Source: Euryodendron excelsum
Taxonomy: Eukaryota; Streptophyta; Magnoliopsida; Ericales; Pentaphylacaceae
Reading direction: 5' to 3'
DNA: 64,000 bases
Assembly: GCA_033060915.1 (NCBI GenBank)
Contig: CM065393.1
Coordinates: 3,316,001 to 3,380,000 of the forward strand
Shown piece after piece: positions 1 through 12,318 of the stretch (within the stretch, counting starts at the first letter, position 1; every line of letters starts with the position of its first letter). A program made the translations under genes and the position numbers. The notes beneath the pieces were generated by a model. The model searched no databases, was not told where the DNA came from, and saw only the letters and a program-made list of their open reading frames with translations.

Positions 1-510
1 TCCAAGATTGGGTGGTCTCGGGAACCAACACCTAGGTCAACACCGGCATCTGCTAGCCCGACTCGGTGGAAAATGACCAAACCTGTCCCTAGGCCTCTAG
101 GCACATTTTGAGAAAGTTCAAAATTCCTCAAAATGATAAGTCCATCTTTTCAAAATGTTGTTAAATCATTAAGCGTCCCCAGCACGCCATTTGGTCCAAT
201 TTCGGCTTACTCAGGTCAAAATGACTGTTTTACCCTTGAACACCTCAACAATGCGCAAACTTCGCCGAACGGTAAAAGACTCTCCCAAAACCATCGCTGA
301 ACAACCCTACACACTTAACACAACACATCAAACCATTCCTAACCATTTCCAGCCAATCCTAGATAAAATGACCATTTTGCCCCTAGCAATCTAAACATGC
401 CCCGAAACAGCACCGGTCCTGGGATTTCAAGCAAAGGGTTTCACCATACGCCCTTGTTTAACCCCAGGAGGACCCTACGACATTAAATGCTCACGACCCG
501 ATAAAAGTTC

Positions 511-925
511 CTAGGAGCGTCTGGCAGACGCTTCGCCTAAATTGTCTTTTCTCTCGATTCCCTGGTTATAACGCACTGTCAATTGACTTGAGAAATGCGT
601 AAATCAGGGAATTCTTGAAAGCTCGCTCATAGATCTTTCCATCGATACGGCTCAATCGGGTAGATCACTTCCTGAAGCCCTCCATCATACGGTGCGAAAA
701 CTACAACTTTTAGCAACTCCTGGAGCCTCTCGCAGACGCTCCGCCAAGGTTGACTTTTTCTCCAATTCCCTGAGTAAAATGCACCGTCAAACTACTTGAG
801 AAATGCGTAAATCTGGGAATTCCTGAAAGTATTTTCAGAGTACTTTCCATTGATACGACTCGATCTGATAGATCACTTCTCGAAGGCCTTGATCACATGG
901 CACGAAAATAGCCACTTTCTAATAT
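511..925 (+). repeat. Two-copy direct repeat, period about 209 bp
   Basis: Unit one starts at 511 and unit two near 720. Both open with a GGAGC-rich start followed by GCAGACGCT and CGCC, and both contain TTGAGAAATGCGTAAATC and a TAGATCACTTC block. A weak third start occurs near 925. The units are diverged, so this is an old duplication inside the LTR-like sequence. Confidence 0.7.
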
Positions 926-1293
926 CCTCGGAGTATATCATAAACGCTCCACAAAAGTGTCCTTCTATGCACGCTTCCCGAGACAATATCCCATGCTTCT
1001 AAACACAATTCAAACTTTCCAAAAACATGAAAGTTCACGAGAAACCCTGAGAGAGCACTGTGGGTGCAACCAATTCCCCCGAAACCTTCCCAATTGGCTC
1101 AATTATTGAAACAAAGTTTGGACGAAACTTCCCGGTGATGGAGCATATGCTACATGCGCTCAAATTTTGATCAGATCGACCAGATTTTGATTAACAGTTA
1201 AGATTTAACCAGTACATAGGGTGCCACATGTCATTCTGGAAATGGAACAGTATCTGTGCATGTCCTACATGCGCCAGGTCTGTTCCAGAATGT

Positions 1294-1302
1294 CTATAAA
1301 TA
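1294..1302 (+). promoter_or_regulatory. TATA box of the LTR-like sequence
   Basis: The motif CTATAAATA lies on the + strand, followed by a C-rich stretch. It would be the core promoter of a retroelement LTR. No mapped transcript start is available, so this rests on motif and context only. Confidence 0.45.
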
Positions 1303-2112
1303 CCAGACCCCCCTTTGCATATTCCAACTCCGATTTTTGATGCGAAGCTCTGTTGAAATCACTCCAGAACTGCGAATCTCTGTACACACTTCATCCCTCC
1401 AACACTTAGGTTAGATTCCATCATCCCCAAGCCTTTACACTTCACATATAAAGCCTTATACACCATCAAACACTCACTTCCAGCCCTTCAAGCCTTCTTG
1501 AAGCCCTTTAAGCTCCAATCAAGACATCCATTGAAGATTACAAGTGTGTTGAAGGCAAAAGGTGGTATCCCTTTTTCATTTATGTCTTCCCCCACTCTTC
1601 TCTTCTCCCTGCTAACCTACTTAGGCTATTCTCTATTTTAATCCCCATCTTCAACCACCCTTTCTTGCATGCTTGAGCCAAGAGGGCTCTTACATCATGC
1701 CTAGAGGAAAGCAAGTGAGAGCCACCGTGTAGGGGGACCTCTCACTAGCCTACTTTAAGATGGTATGGCCTAGGAGCCCCTTGTTTATATGATGGAGCCT
1801 ATAAGCCTTGTATGTGGTCATGACCCCTTACATATTATTTTGATCATGTCTTGTTTGCTTGGTTTCATTTTTGTGCTCATCATCATGTTCTATAATGCTT
1901 ACATTACTTTTGGCTCCATGTCATTTCCAAGCTCTATATTTCTTTCAAAAATTGGTCCAAAAGTTGGCCCCTTGAAGTTTAAGATGGGATTCTAGAAATC
2001 ACGCCTTAGAGGACCCCCTTCTAACCCCCTAACTCTCATTTTGGCATCATGACATTTTGATTTGCATAAGGGTTACTTTCTAATTCTCTAACTTTCAAGA
2101 TTTTTATTTTTT

Positions 2113-2600
2113 TAAGTGTATTGGTTGGAATGGCCCCATGGAACCCTCTCTTGAGTGGTCTCCCTTTAGTTTGGCCATATGAACCCTCTCTTGATGGAAT
2201 GGTTTCCTTGAAAAATGGTCTTCAAAAATCTTTCTCCAAAGATGATTCTCAAAAATGCATTCTCTCCTTCTTTGCATCAAAAATGCTTTTCCTAAATTAC
2301 CATTCCTTTAAGTGTAGTGGTTGGAATGGCCCCACAGAACCTTCTCTGAGTGGTCTCCCTTTTGTTGGCCATATGAACCCTCTCTTGATGGAATGGTTCC
2401 CTTGAAAATTAGTTTTCAAAATCCTTTTCCAAAGATGATTTTGCAAAAGTGCATGCTCTCCATTTTGGCCTTGAAAATAGTGCTTTAAAAAGTTGTCATC
2501 ATGTTAATTTTTGACCCCTTATACTCTTGTCAAAATAGTGGTTATAATGGCCATGAGGGAACCTTCTTTGGAATGGTCTCCAAGCACCAACTATACAAAC
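2113..2600 (+). repeat. Tandem repeat, period about 196 bp, two clear copies and a remnant
   Basis: Copies start at 2113 and 2309 with TAAGTGTA and GGTTGGAATGGCCCCA, and both contain GGCCATATGAACCCTCTC. A third, much-diverged copy starts near 2536. The reading frames across the units are not maintained, so this is not a repeat protein. Confidence 0.7.
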
Positions 2601-2740
2601 CATGCTCTTGACTAGAGTCAAAATTTTCATGGAAATGATATTTAAAGAGATTTCCTATCAAAGTCCATTGCATGACACGTTTTATTTTTCAAAACACTAT
2701 CCAAAAGTGCACCAAACAACATTTCAAAATCATCTTTCAA

Positions 2741-3055
2741 TCCAACCCTAGGTTAACTTGACCCTAGTTATCCAACTTTAGGTTAACTTGACCCTAGTTG
2801 TCCAACCCTAGGTTAACTTGATGCTAGTTGTCCAACCCTAGGTTAACTTGACCCTAGTTCACTCACCTTAGGTTAACCTAACCCTAAGTCATCCTAACCT
2901 TAGGTTAACCGTACCTTAGTTAGTTAACCCTAGGTCACTTTAACCTTAGGTTAACCCGACCTTAGTTAGTTAACCATAGGTCATCTTAACCCTAGGTTAA
3001 CCTAACCGAAGTTAGTTAACCTTAGGTCACCCCTAACCCTAGGCCAACCCAATCT
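2741..3055 (+). repeat. Degenerate array of about 30-bp CCCTAGGTTAAC repeats
   Basis: About ten units carry the core CCCTAGGTTAACTTGACC or variants (AGGTTAACCTAACC, AGTTAGTTAACC). They drift in spacing from about 30 bp to alternating units of about 16 and 30 bp. The units resemble the plant telomere unit CCCTAAA only superficially and are not telomeric. Confidence 0.75.
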
Positions 3056-4188
3056 AGGGTAGTATACTTCAAGGTTCCAACTCTTGAACCCTTTTCTAAA
3101 TGATTACTTAATTTCAAACAATTCTCATAACCCATTTTTCCAAAACCTCCTACTCTCTTGTTTTCAAAACAACCAACTCCCTAAACTCTTCAAATATTTC
3201 TTACATTCCATTTTCAAGGCATTTCCAAAAATGTTTTCAAAAGGTCACAAACCTAAGGTGTCCTTGGCCCTCTCATGGTTAGGGATTCCAAGGAAAAATG
3301 ATAAGGCAAGAATAACCTCCAAGGTTGTCCATATTCGGATTCCAAACCTTTAGCCATTTTTAAAAACCACTTTCAAAACTAATTCATCAAAACGTTCTAA
3401 AATTATACCTCTAAGGTTTTTAAAACAAGACTTCAAAAACACTTTCAAATTCTCTTGAGTCATTCCAAAGCATTTTTTCAAAACTCCCTTAGATTGATCC
3501 AAAAGCATTTTCAAAGCACTCTACCATCCAATTTCGAGTCAAATTTTTCAAAGATCTCAAAGTGTCTTTAAACCTTCCACAGGCCCTAATGCGCTTATTT
3601 TCCATCGGACTCTTGCCTGAACTACGATTGACCTAATTCTCGCCAAATGAGATACATAGGCAACCTAAAATAGTGTGATCATAATTTCTATTTCAACTCC
3701 AATCCCTTTTTCAAAAATTTCAATCAATTCCAAGTTTCCATTTCAAACTCCTCCAAAGACTTTCGTGTTTCAAATTTTTTTAAAAAACATGCATCATGCA
3801 TAATTCATCCGAAAAGTGATGACTAAACCCCATTTTCAAAGTTCTCAAGTGGATATTAAGTGGACAATAGTAACCGGTTATTCTAGTGAGTGAACAAAGG
3901 GTGATTAGACATGTAGGTACCGAAATGGCAGGGTAGGGTAATGATCTTAGGATATCTTCCCTACACGCAACCAACCCCCGAACCATAGATTTCTGTTTTC
4001 AAATGACCAAAATAGAGTTATTTTCCAAAAGGGTTTAAATCTTTCTAAAGGTGGCCAAACAACCTATTTTCTTAAAAACCCCCTCTTGAGGGAGCTTCCC
4101 AAACCTTTTTTTTTTAAAAAAAATCCTAAGTTTAATCTTCGGATCAATACTTAGTTTTAGGTGCCTAACTCACCTTAATCAAGTTAGG

Positions 4189-4198
4189 TGGCGACTCC
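4189..4198 (+). other. Possible primer-binding site (tRNA-Arg type)
   Basis: TGGCGACTCC matches the ten 3'-terminal nucleotides of tRNA-Arg including CCA, in complement. The match stops after ten bases where an intact site would have 12-18. The downstream leader carries GGGGCGCAACA, which is common next to such sites in Tat-type elements. Confidence 0.35.
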
Positions 4199-4344
4199 TA
4201 TTTTTTTGAAAAGCCCTTAGTCAAACTAATCTTCAAACCTAGTTGCATTAGTTCTTGTAGGAGGATGAGTTATAGTGATAGAGTTCTGTACTTTTGGTGT
4301 CCGAGCTGAAAGGACCTTGGACACCCTAAAAACCGGGGCGCAAC

Positions 4345-6796
4345 ACACATAACATAACATAGGCCTGCGAGCCATAACTCAAAATCCACATATGGCCTCC
4401 TCCTAGGGCCTCTTGGATTAGCTACCTAAAAGCATTTGAGAAAATGTAAGTTAATGTTTAGTGAATAAAAATGATGCATGAGCATAAAAATACTTTGGAC
4501 TAGCATTTATATCTAATGTATAAAACAATAGATAAATATTTATAAATATAGAGCATGAACTTAAAAACGTAAAAGCATAGGCTTGAAATCATAGATAGCA
4601 TGAGCATCATATTGAAACATTTTATCATTTTAAAATATAATATCATAAAAGAGAGATGCAATGTATTTTTTTCATGATAAAGCATAACATAACTTGTTAG
4701 AAACATTTAAACATATCTTGGTTCTTGTTCTAAAAGCATAAGTGTGCTACAACTCGACATATGAGTTAGGCTCTATAGTAACTCTCTTAGATTATGCAAA
4801 GACTGTTTAGGCCAAGGGACGTCTCCCAACATATCAATAGTTTATTTCACATCCCCTACCGTAGACTATCAGGGGAGTTTAAGGTCTTACCATGAAAAGA
4901 CCTCAAGTTGGCACTATAAATTTGAAATTTTGCGTCTCTTTCATTTAAACATTGTAGCCCATGGGTTTTGATTCATAACATAAGTCTAACTTGCATGCAT
5001 TTAAAAGTATGACATTTATAATTGAACATAAACATTGATACATTGAAAACATATGGAAAACATTGCATGATATAGAGTTGAATTTAAAGTATTTGGAAAG
5101 TAATAAAGTTTTACTCATGGCATATCCTTATTCATCTCTTTCCTTGAGGATTGGTGCTAAAAAGGGTGTTCTTACATATAGAGTACATAGAAGTATCAAA
5201 CACAAGATCTCAATGCAAAGCAAGAATCACAAAAGTTGAGGTTTAAAACATTGATCCCTCAACACCTGTTCATTCAATGCATCTCATTCTTATAAAAAAA
5301 AAAAAAAAGACATTACATTCTAGGTCAATTTTACTTGAAAATGGGCTTAAAGACCTTTAATTTGATAGGTCATGGGTCAAAAATATATTTTGGATGAAGA
5401 AGTTATGTCCTATGAAAAATAGACTAAAATTCTGAAGAAGAATGTTGTTGACAAAAATTTTGGGTCAACTACAAAATTCATTATCTCCCAATCCATAAGG
5501 AATTGGGCTACAAACTTTATATGGGTACAAAGATATATGAGTCTACTTTCTAATACTTCAAACAGTGCATCAATCTGAGTTTTCTAGAGTAAGTTATGCC
5601 TATTTTACTAAATAGTGTTGGAGCTGTCAGGCATCAGGCCGTTGGAACAATAGACAAAAATGAAAAATGAAAGTCTCTAACCGTTAGAACAATCCTCCCA
5701 ACCATTGGAACGACTAGAGCACTTACACACAGCCGGGAGGGTTCTCCAAGCCTTAGATTTCCAAATCGAAACTTCTCTAAACTCTACCAATGCGTCTAGA
5801 GTCAAAGATTGACCCAAGAAGACTACAGTATCTGAAAATGAAATTAAACCAACAAGTAAAGCAAAAGGATCTAGGGTTTGAATCTCCAAACTCAACATGC
5901 ACAAATTTGAGAGTTTTCAATCCCAACTCGCAATCCATCTATAGAAGCTTACATATTATCAAAATCCAACTAATTGAGACTCAAATGAGTCACCCAACAC
6001 AACTATAACACATATACACTCAAGCATACACATGGTTTGGGGTTCATACCTTTCTTTCTCAAGTTTTTCAAGCCCCAACAATGCCTTTCAAGCTTGTGTT
6101 GAGCTCTTCAACCTCTTATCTTCTCTTCCTTCTTCTTCTCTTCTTCATCTTCTTCTTATCCTCTTCCTCTTCTATGGTAAGTGTGTGTAATTTATGGGTG
6201 TGAGGGTTAATAGGAGATACACATGAGAATTAATTCCATGTGTCTCAGACTAGGAGTCCTAAAAGAGATCAAAGATAAAAAAATCGTAGGGCCAGACCAT
6301 TGGGACGACCAAATATAACGTTAGGATGGTATGTTAAACTTTCTGACTGTTAAGATGGTCCTCCCAGCCATTGGGACGCTAGGCAAAAGTGAAAATGCAA
6401 GTCTCTGATTGTTGGGACGGCCCTTCCAGTCGTTAGAATGGTCTGCAGCCTTATAGTTTTTTGTTGCTCAATTTTGACCACTTTAGAAGTCTATTCAGCC
6501 AACATACATTAGAGGCAAAGTTGTAGATCTTGAAGTCTTCTTTCTAATACTTCAAGAATCAGCTTAATTTGACGTCGGATAAAACAATTATGGTCAATCT
6601 CCTGCGACAGTGTTGAGTTTTGACTTCCGATTTGATCGCTTAAGCTTCAATTTGATTATCCTTACCTTCATTTCAACCCTTGGGCTTCCAAAACCTACAA
6701 GGTAATAGGTTTGCAACCCTAGTTCAAGGGAGTTAGGATAGTATAAAATTTAGAAAATTCTCAATAATTTAGATAGTAAAGGTTCGGGATATTACA
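4345..6796 (-). repeat. Probable solo LTR of a Ty3/gypsy element
   Basis: Read on the - strand, the sequence begins at 6796 with TGTAATATCCCGAACC, a characteristic start of plant Ty3/gypsy LTRs. It runs about 2.4 kb without a coding region. Blocks related to CCNTTGGGACG recur at 5640-5725 and 6295-6450, and a C/T-rich tract lies at 6110-6175. The other end near 4345 is not sharply defined and no second LTR or primer site is visible. Short ORFs inside do not resemble proteins. Confidence 0.4.
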
Positions 6797-6829
6797 GAAA
6801 AATTCTAAAAGCTAAGGCACAATATCTTC

Positions 6830-9161
6830 AGCAGGTTCAGTCTCAACCCTCTCGGAGACATCGTCCTCAACCGCCTTTGAGACATCAACCTTAGCTGTCT
6901 AAGAGGCATCAGTAGTCAAGTGCACTGGGATGTTTGTGTCTTCTGCTGTCTTGGAAGTATCCTCAGCATTAGCCCCAGGGTAGTCTCGAAGTAGTTTAGA
7001 ATATTCTTCCAGATGGGGGAAGAGATCTCGACCTTCATTTCTTTCATAGCTCCTTCCTTGCCTTCGATAAAGATTGACTAGGAGAGATCAACCATTTGTA
7101 GTACAAAGTCCTGAGCATTATCCGACGCACCTTGTTTATATCTCTTCTCGGCCTCAGCCTTAGCCTTCGCAACATCGTCTTTGAGTCCCTTAACCTCGGT
7201 CTTCGCCTTGTACAAGTCCACCGAGAGTATGGCATTGTCGTCCTCTAACTTTGAGAAGTCAGTATCCTTTTTAGTCAAATCAGTAGTGACCTATTTTAGT
7301 TCAATCTTCACCTTTTCAGCCTCCTTTGTAGCTATCAATTGGGCCTTCTTTAATTCAATCCATTCCTTCTTTAACATGGTGTGCTTTTCAATAAGTTTCT
7401 CATGCTCCGTGGATAGCCTACAAAGCATAAATCATGGAAACCAAAGAATTTACTAATAGGGAATCATGGAAGGCCCCCGGGAAGATCAATAAGTCATTAT
7501 TACTTTCCAACAAGTCAATGTCAACTTGCTGGATGGAACTTTGAACTACCCCCATTGCTACCTTAGCCGACCTGATCATGGAATGGCTCGACAGCATAGG
7601 AGGACCACCAATGTCGAGTTTTATGATCATATGGCTGGCATCGTTAGCAACAGTACTACTGCCGGGACAGGAATCAGCTGGCGACACCTTTGGTTTTTTC
7701 AAAGCTGGCTCAACAACTGCATCCCCCACCATTGTCTTTTGCTTCAGCGACCTCGTCTCCCTCTTCTGTTATTCAGGTTCGTAGGAGCCGACCTCCACAA
7801 CGGAAAAAGGGGCTACGAATTTTACTACACCAGCCTTCGGCCTCCCCGATTTCTTCAGTTTCTTTGCCGCCTTCTGCATCATCATTTCCTTCAGATTTAT
7901 TTTGTTAGAGTTATCAAAATCTGAAGATGAAGGATACCCTAGCTTCTGTTTTTACCCAATTTTGGATATAACTCGGCAGTCGAGCGGTGTGTATGGAGTA
8001 CACGGCGATGCTGATTCAGATAAACTTGACCGTTTAGAGGAAATGTCGTGGACCAGATAACTTGCGGTGCCAAAAATGTTGGCTGTTGCGTCAGTGGTGG
8101 TTAGAGGTAACTCAAATAACGCCCAACTCGAAAAGGCAATTCATGATGTCACTAGAATGACATCTCCAATAACTCAAATCCCTGCACTCTTAATTGACGG
8201 TAATGCATCGGCACATAGATTGGCAATAGTCACCTGATCGTTGAGGAGTACTCGTTCTATAGTAATCCCTACTGTAATTTTAGCGAATTCAGTAGCTGCA
8301 CCCTCCTCCGATAGTTTGGCAATTATGCCTGGTGGGATTTTAGAGGAGGCAGTGAAGGAACAAACCCGGAGTGGGTAGTTCAGCAAAATGTGGGGAGTCC
8401 TTGCAATGTCACGGAGCCGACTAGAGTCTCGGTAGTTCAGAACCTTGTGCAAATCGCTCAAATTGACACCCCACGTCTCATTCTTTATGCTCTTCTAACT
8501 AGATTCTGAAAAAGTCAAAATGAAGCAGGTTAGAAATGTACAAGTCAATACACGTGAAAAGTAAAGGGTCGGCACCAACCTAATTCTCTAGGGGTTTTGC
8601 GGCATTGACTTAACGGCATTTGGTCAGCAGGAAGGTTACCAAACTCCCAGTGGCCAGAAAAACAGACTCTGACATCATCTACGCTCTTACCCGAAGATGG
8701 GAGGCATTTTACTATTTCTCTACTATTATCGGTTGCTCTAAGGTAAACTTTCCAACTATCACGCCAGACTTTGCATAGAGTATAGTAGAAGTCGAGTTTC
8801 GCAAGCCCTAAGTTAATGCCTAGTATTTGGTTTAGCTCAAGCATCCCCATGATATTTTATAGGCATTCGGGTTTACTTGGGAAGGGCACACACCATAGTG
8901 ATGAAGGAATTTTACAAGAAAATGGTGCAAGGGAAACCTGACGCCACCCTCTACGATGGCAATCATGGGGAAGGGCATCCCTTTCTCAGTCTCTTCTATC
9001 CTATAGTCATCAGGGGCAACCAACTTAAGGTCGACTTGGTTAGTAATATTATAGCTAGACTTAAAGGCAGCGATAGCCACCGTACTATCCACAAGTTTCC
9101 TAAGGTGAGCCACCATCAGGGGACGACCACAGAAGAAAAGGGTAGAAAAAGGAGAAAGCAA
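6830..9161 (-). pseudogene. Antisense-type ORF of a Tat-lineage element, copy 1 (decayed)
   Basis: Pieces of one protein run from 9161 down to about 6830 on the - strand. The first piece (9161-8832) contains EGGVRFPLHHFLVKFLHHYG followed by VNPNAYKI, the signature of the plant 'putative gypsy-type transposase' family (Pfam Transposase_28). A frameshift at about 8840 leads to a second piece (8850-8580). A 74-bp GT-AG intron at 8506-8579 then restores frame into a third piece (8505-8174), with one stop just after the junction. The C-terminal part (7732-7418 and 7278-7078) is charged and coiled-coil-like. The order matches the + strand ORF at 36111-38423. In Tat elements such ORFs lie antisense between integrase and the 3' LTR, and LTR-like sequence does follow at 9181. 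The function of the family is unknown. This copy cannot make a full protein. Confidence 0.6.
8506..8579 (-). other. Predicted GT-AG intron in the antisense ORF
   Basis: The donor is AG|GTTGG and the acceptor is TTTTTCAG|A on the - strand. Removing the 74 bp joins the residues before and after the gap in one frame, apart from one TAG four codons past the junction. No transcript evidence is available. Confidence 0.5.
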
Positions 9162-9180
9162 GGGTTAGAAGAACTCACAG

Positions 9181-9799
9181 TGTGAGGGCTCTCTCTCACC
9201 AGAAATCTTAAACCAAGCTTGAATGATGAGGATAGGCAATGATACGCCCATTTTACTATAAGCTCTACCATACTTTTCGAGGCTGAGAAACTGCAGCAAT
9301 CATGTCATTCGACCCAACCATCACCTCGGTAATCAATTCGGCGCACCCCTTCAGTTGCAGGGTCAGTACGTAACTGCCATGTGGTGCGTAAGTTCTCGAA
9401 ATGATAGGAAGGTCAAAGGACAAGTTTTAAATGCAAATCTCAGTCTTTGTCCCCCTTGCCAATCCAAACAAGGCGTAAGGGTTAAGGGCAATTGTGGGCC
9501 CAATAAGAGCCAAGCTCAAGACAGAGATAAGACCAACCCAGAGAGGTTAGCCAAAGGATGTTGACTTAGCAGGCCAGACCCATGTTGATTAGAGGTTAAG
9601 ACCCAAGGGGGTTGGCCTAGGGATTTTAATCCAAAAGATACTAGGACTAATAAAGTTCATAATACAAATTCTATTTCTAAGTGAACTTGGACAAATAAAG
9701 GATAAGTCCAATATATTAGACCGACTAAGAACATGAGATTTCTAGGAGGAAAATGACTCAAATTCCCCAAACGAACATGTCATTTCAAAACTTATAAAT
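9181..9799 (+). repeat. Left piece of a Tat-type LTR/3' region
   Basis: No coding region is seen. The stretch sits next to the antisense ORF, where a Tat element has its 3' LTR. It is separated from a matching right piece (11600-11790) by the 1.8-kb solo LTR. The assignment rests on position and style, since no second LTR copy is in the window. Confidence 0.35.
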
Positions 9800-11599
9800 T
9801 GTTGACTCAAGGTTGATCCCCATGTTAATTTTGATGATAATTAAACCTTGTGTTATTTTACTAATGCATTTACTTAGTGTGCAGATTAATAAAGTTTATA
9901 ATTTAGACTTAAAGTTCAATTTAAAGTCTAATACATGTTAGAAAGGATGCACAACAAACTAAGATCAAGCATTGCACTCTAAGAGTTATGCAATAAACCA
10001 AACAAAGCAATAACACTTATTTCTACTTCAAACAAATGATTTGTATTCGAAGAGATTGAAGGTGTTTAAATGAAGATTTTAAATGTATGCATAGACTCAA
10101 TGAAGTTGACTCGCACTTGAAAAGATTGAAGGTGTTCAAATGAAAACTTCATCAAGTGTGTAAACATTAATTGAAGATGATTTGATTATAAAGAGATTGA
10201 AGATGATTGAGAAGAGAATTCATCAAAATTGCATAATCTCTACAAAGAATCTAAGTATAGATTTCATCCTGGATATGAAGAGTTAATGAAGATGATATGT
10301 ACTCAGAGAAAATGAAGGTGTTCAAAGAGTGACTTCATCAAGCTTATGTAAGTCTCATTGAAGTAATCCTAAAGAAGAAAGAAGAATTACTAAAAAATAG
10401 AAGAGATTGACAATGAGGCATCCTAAAGCTCTATATGAAAGAGGAAGCTCAGCAATAAAAGAAAGTACTTGGCAATAAAAGAAAGAGCTCGGCAATGAAA
10501 GAAAGAGCTCGACAATAATAGAGTGAAGTCTTGACAGTTTGGAAATCAAGAGAAGATGATTATCAAATGATAGATTCAATCTAAATTGAATAGAGAATAA
10601 CTTTGATAAATTGAAGACTTTGATTGATCATCATACCCCAAAAAAAAGACTCCTTGAAGATCTTACAGTATTGATAAAATTGAACTTGATCATTGGAAGA
10701 TAGAATGAAGATTTCTGGGCAATGTGTCGACACACGAAAATGAAGAGTCGACACATGGAGACAGAAGCAAAAATTTGAAGACAGAATGATCAATATGTTG
10801 ACACATGGAGACAGAAGCAAAAATTTAAAGGCAGAATGATCAATGTGTCGACACATGGAGACAGTGGATAACATCTGAAAAATGCAGACTAGATGTGTGA
10901 CACATTAAGCCTAGTGTCGACACCTGGGGAATAACGGCTAATTTTTTTAACGTTATAACAGACTGGATTTGCATTAAATGAGCCCCAACAACCTTCAACG
11001 GATGAAATCAATACAGGAGTTTATATACAAGTTTTCAACTGCATTTATACATAAAAGATACAAGAAAAACATGTACCATTGACTGATCAAACTAAAAAAT
11101 CTGAATATTTTTTTTGTCTTAATTAAGTGAGCTTTCATTGTTCTATCCATTCTTGATAGAGAGTTTGTAATGCGTTTGTATAACTTTATACACCCATAAA
11201 TGAGAGTTTGAGAGTTCTCTTGTAGAAGAAAAACTTTTGTAAGTTTGAGTGGATATTAGACAAAACTACTTGATAGCTGGAAGAATTTGAAAAGAAGTTC
11301 TTGTGTAAAAGTGAGCTAAGCACTTGGTAAATCAGCATCCATTTTGTTATTGGAGATTGCATAGTAGATGAAGACTTCAAGGGGATCTTAGGGTGAGGAC
11401 GTAGACTATGAATTGTGGTTGAACCTCGATAATTCTTGATATACTTTCTATTGCTCTGTTTTCATTTCTCTTTTGATTACATTGCATTATATATATTGAT
11501 TTTTGTTCTATTGATTAGATTAATTTTAATTAATCTTAATTGTCAATTTTTTAAAAAACCCAATTCAACCCCCCTCTTGAGTTGCCTTTTGAGCCAACA
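9800..11599 (+). mobile_element. Solo LTR of a Ty1/copia SIRE-like element
   Basis: The element starts TGTTGACTC and ends GCCAACA, so the termini form the inverted repeat TGTTG/CAACA. TTTTGATGATAATTAAAC lies near the start and CCCCCCTCTTGAGTTGCC near the end, both typical of SIRE/Maximus copia LTRs. TTATATACAA at 11021-11030 is a possible TATA element. No primer site, polypurine tract or copia protein adjoins it, so recombination between two LTRs probably removed the rest. The flanking 5-mers (TAAAT and AATAC) are not an identical target duplication. Confidence 0.6.
10748..10865 (+). repeat. 50-bp tandem repeat inside the solo LTR
   Basis: Units start at 10748, 10798 and 10848 with TCGACACATGGAGACAG or TTGACACATGGAGACAG. 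Two are complete and a third is partial. A related GTGTCGACACA palindrome lies just upstream at about 10726. The stretch is non-coding. Confidence 0.8.
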
Positions 11600-12318
11600 A
11601 ATACCACATGCACTTAAAGGGTAAGGTACGTTTACTTAAGTTCTAACTCTCAATACTTTATTCGATTAATTGTGGTTAAGCTTATTAACTTAATCATCAA
11701 AGTGCCTCCGGCCCAAAAAGGGTCGATGCATTCTCATTGTCTTCTTCTTTGCTTGTACTCGTCAATTTGGTTCGAAAGTTCAACAAAGCCTTTCTAAGAA
11801 TTCTACCTACATTTCTCTATTTTTTATATGTCATATCTATAAATATCTTACAAAAAAAGTGAGAAATATACAAATAATACCAATTAAAATTAAAAAAATT
11901 AACATATTTTACTACTTAATTGGCAAAAAATATTAACTATGATAAAAAAAATAATAAAATAAACAAATACATCAACAATAAAAAAGTTGTTCCATCAATA
12001 CACAAGACTATGAAGTCATAGGCTTCCCAAAACATTAAAACATCATTATTCGTTAACCATCTATCATCATCTAATATAAAATTCATAAAGAATATGAAAA
12101 AAAAAAATTCACCGATATCAGTGGCATACGTAATCTTCTTCTTCTTCCATCCAGCAGACTAGGACTTCTCTCTCAAATTGGTTTGACAAAGATCTGTCCC
12201 ATTTTCTTTATTTTCACATTTTATTTACAAAATAAATACTATTTTTTAGTTTTTAAAATTTATAGTTAAGCTTCCACAGTGCCTCCAAAGTATTCAAAAT
12301 GGGACAGTGCGTCCAAAT
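11600..12318 (+). repeat. Right piece of a Tat-type LTR, then AT-rich DNA
   Basis: From 11600 to about 11790, sequence such as TTAAGTTCTAACTCTC and AGTGCCTCCGGCC is of the kind found in Tat LTRs. It probably continues the piece ending at 9799. From 11800 to 12318 the DNA is AT-rich, with homopolymer A runs and no recognisable gene. Confidence 0.35.

Larger units (their letters stand above)
1..4190 (+). repeat. Long LTR-like retroelement sequence (Ogre/Tat-like, uncertain)
   Basis: This is non-coding, internally repetitive DNA with no ORF resembling a protein family. A TATA motif lies at 1294-1302, and a TGGCGACTCC motif lies just at the right edge (4189-4198). The motif equals the first ten bases of a primer site for tRNA-Arg, as known in Ogre/Tat elements with LTRs of several kb. 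Three sets of tandem repeats lie inside. The left end of any LTR is outside the window and no partner LTR was found, so the class is an inference. It could equally be an unclassified repeat. Confidence 0.4.

Noticed and set aside
2741..3055. Interstitial telomere
   Set aside because: The unit is CCCTAGGTTAAC-like with a period near 30 bp, not the 7-bp CCCTAAA plant telomere repeat.
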